Origin: Firmicutes bacterium HGW-Firmicutes-3
GTDB lineage: Bacteria; Bacillota; Clostridia; Lachnospirales; Vallitaleaceae
DNA: 50,041 nucleotides
Reading direction: 5' to 3'
Assembly: GCA_002841435.1 (NCBI GenBank)
Contig: PGZS01000002.1
Span: 1-50,041, forward strand
Shown here: positions 48,794 through 50,041 of the stretch, one piece after another
Position numbering within the stretch: position 1 is the stretch's first letter
How the letters are laid out: each line of letters starts with the position of its first letter
Notes under the pieces: generated by a model
Databases searched by the model: none
Told to the model about the DNA's origin: nothing
What the model saw: only the letters and a program-made list of their open reading frames with translations
Position numbers and translations under genes: made by a program

Positions 48794-49954
48794 ATGGATA
48801 AACTAAAAGTCTTATATACACCGTTTCTAAAACTGTTTGATAAAATAAGATTGTTTATGGATAAGAAGCATCATATTGAAGAAAGCGTTGTTGGCGGCAT
48901 AGATATTGACCTTGAACAGTTATATGAAGATCCTGAAATAGCGATAAAACTCCAACAGCGTTATATAAAGACCATTGATGATATTGAAAAGCATAAAGAA
49001 AAGTACAAAGACACCGTGAACGAAATAACAACCATGCAGCGTATTGAGCTTATGTCCGGTAGAGGTAAGGCTGAACTGGAAAAACTATGCAAAGTCTATT
49101 CAGAAACATTGGTGAAAAAAGGTGAGTTCAAGGATAAAATACATGGGCAAGGCATACGAACAGTCGATTATCTAGAACAATATGAAGATCAAATGGATAA
49201 AATCATTGAGATGATGAAAGGACATGAAAAAAATCAGAGTATGGTTAAGCAAGATTTGGCTTATTTAGAATCTGAAAAAAGTGAACTCCTTTATCAGAGT
49301 AGTCGGCTTAAAAGTGCGTACAAATTTGTAAGGCATGCTTTTATTGTGGTTGCTATGTTCACAGCCTTAGCCGCACTTATATTAACCATATTTTTCTTTG
49401 TAAATAAAAAACCTATTCTATTGGAAGCCATGATCAGTATGGTCGCTATTATTGTGGCAACAGTATGGGTTTATATTTTTAGACGTTATTTGGTATATGA
49501 AATAAGTAAAAATCAAAAAATGATGAAGCGAACCGTTGAACTGACCAATAAAACAAAAATCAAATTCATTAATAATCAGAGTGTTATTGACTATCAATGT
49601 AAAAAGTATAGAATCGATAGCAGCGAAATGTTGGAACTCAGATGGGAAAACTACAAAAACCGTATGCATGCTGAAAGACAATATAAGAATATCAGCAATA
49701 GCATAGCCGCTATGATGTCTGATATAGAAGATTTACTTGAGAAAAATGGCATACGTGAAGTGGACTTTGTTTTGGATCATATGGATTATTTTGCTACCGG
49801 AAAAGGTAGAAAAATGTTACTAGATAAGCACATAACAAAAAAAGAAGAATTGTATTACAATCTTCAAAAAGCAGAACGTGAAAGTGGCATGATGAATCTT
49901 GTACTGACCAATTACAAGAGTCATGTGAGTCATGAAAAAAGCAAAGAGAAGTAA
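48794..49954 (+). CDS. Membrane protein with flanking coiled coils
   Basis: Charged helical N-half, hydrophobic hairpin HAFIVVAMFTALAALILTIFFFV...LLEAMISMVAIIVATVWVYIF, coiled-coil C-half. Confidence 0.8.
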   Translation: MDKLKVLYTPFLKLFDKIRLFMDKKHHIEESVVGGIDIDLEQLYEDPEIAIKLQQRYIKTIDDIEKHKEKYKDTVNEITTMQRIELMSGRGKAELEKLCKVYSETLVKKGEFKDKIHGQGIRTVDYLEQYEDQMDKIIEMMKGHEKNQSMVKQDLAYLESEKSELLYQSSRLKSAYKFVRHAFIVVAMFTALAALILTIFFFVNKKPILLEAMISMVAIIVATVWVYIFRRYLVYEISKNQKMMKRTVELTNKTKIKFINNQSVIDYQCKKYRIDSSEMLELRWENYKNRMHAERQYKNISNSIAAMMSDIEDLLEKNGIREVDFVLDHMDYFATGKGRKMLLDKHITKKEELYYNLQKAERESGMMNLVLTNYKSHVSHEKSKEK

Positions 49955-49961
49955 GTTTGAC

Positions 49962-49991
49962 TTGACAAAAAGGGGAACCTATTATACGATT
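49962..49991 (+). promoter_or_regulatory. Weak putative promoter for the next gene
   Basis: TTGACA (49962-49967), possible -10 TACGAT after 18 nt; RBS AAAGAGGAG near window end. Confidence 0.3.
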
Positions 49992-50041
49992 ATTTCAATC
50001 GAAAATCATACATGCAATGATAAAGAGGAGTATGTTGAAAG

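Noticed and set aside
36000-49954. Toxin/phage-defence island interpretation
   Set aside because: No nuclease, toxin, integrase or repeat array seen; the gene content is chaperone-like.
1-50041. CRISPR array, rRNA or tRNA genes
   Set aside because: No regularly spaced direct repeats, and no tRNA or rRNA sequences were recognised by eye.

Overview
AT-rich, low-GC Gram-positive (Clostridia-like) chromosomal window, read by eye without database searches. (1) About 1-8 kb is a mobile-element graveyard: a decayed ISL3-type transposase remnant, an IS30 pseudogene with three lesions, a truncated class-C-like group II intron sitting directly behind a transcription terminator, an IS3-family element with its two frameshifted ORFs, and a decayed second group II intron in opposite orientation with a recognisable domain V. 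Two secreted proteins of unknown function and an orphan XRE-type HTH protein lie among them. (2) 9.5-12.6 kb: GtrB/GtrA-type glycan modification genes plus a large polytopic membrane protein. (3) 13-25.6 kb: a YesM/YesN-type two-component system with an ATPase-less sugar ABC importer and a GH68-like cytoplasmic enzyme, convergent with a LacI-regulated second ATPase-less importer that has two identical palindromic operators. (4) 26-35.8 kb: a MurL/MurD2 pair (alternative route for D-Glu into peptidoglycan), msrA, an H-NOX/MCP oxygen-sensor chemoreceptor, asnA, deoC and a CobD/HisC-like aminotransferase. (5) 36-50 kb: the most interesting part, an 8-gene co-directional cluster encoding a large DUF5717-like protein, three Hsp70s lacking the alpha-helical lid, one Hsp70-like protein with degenerate nucleotide motifs, a ~564-aa helical protein ending in a GrpE-like domain, an Hsp70-VWA fusion, a TPR protein and a membrane coiled-coil protein. 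It looks like a self-contained, non-canonical Hsp70 machine with its own exchange factor.
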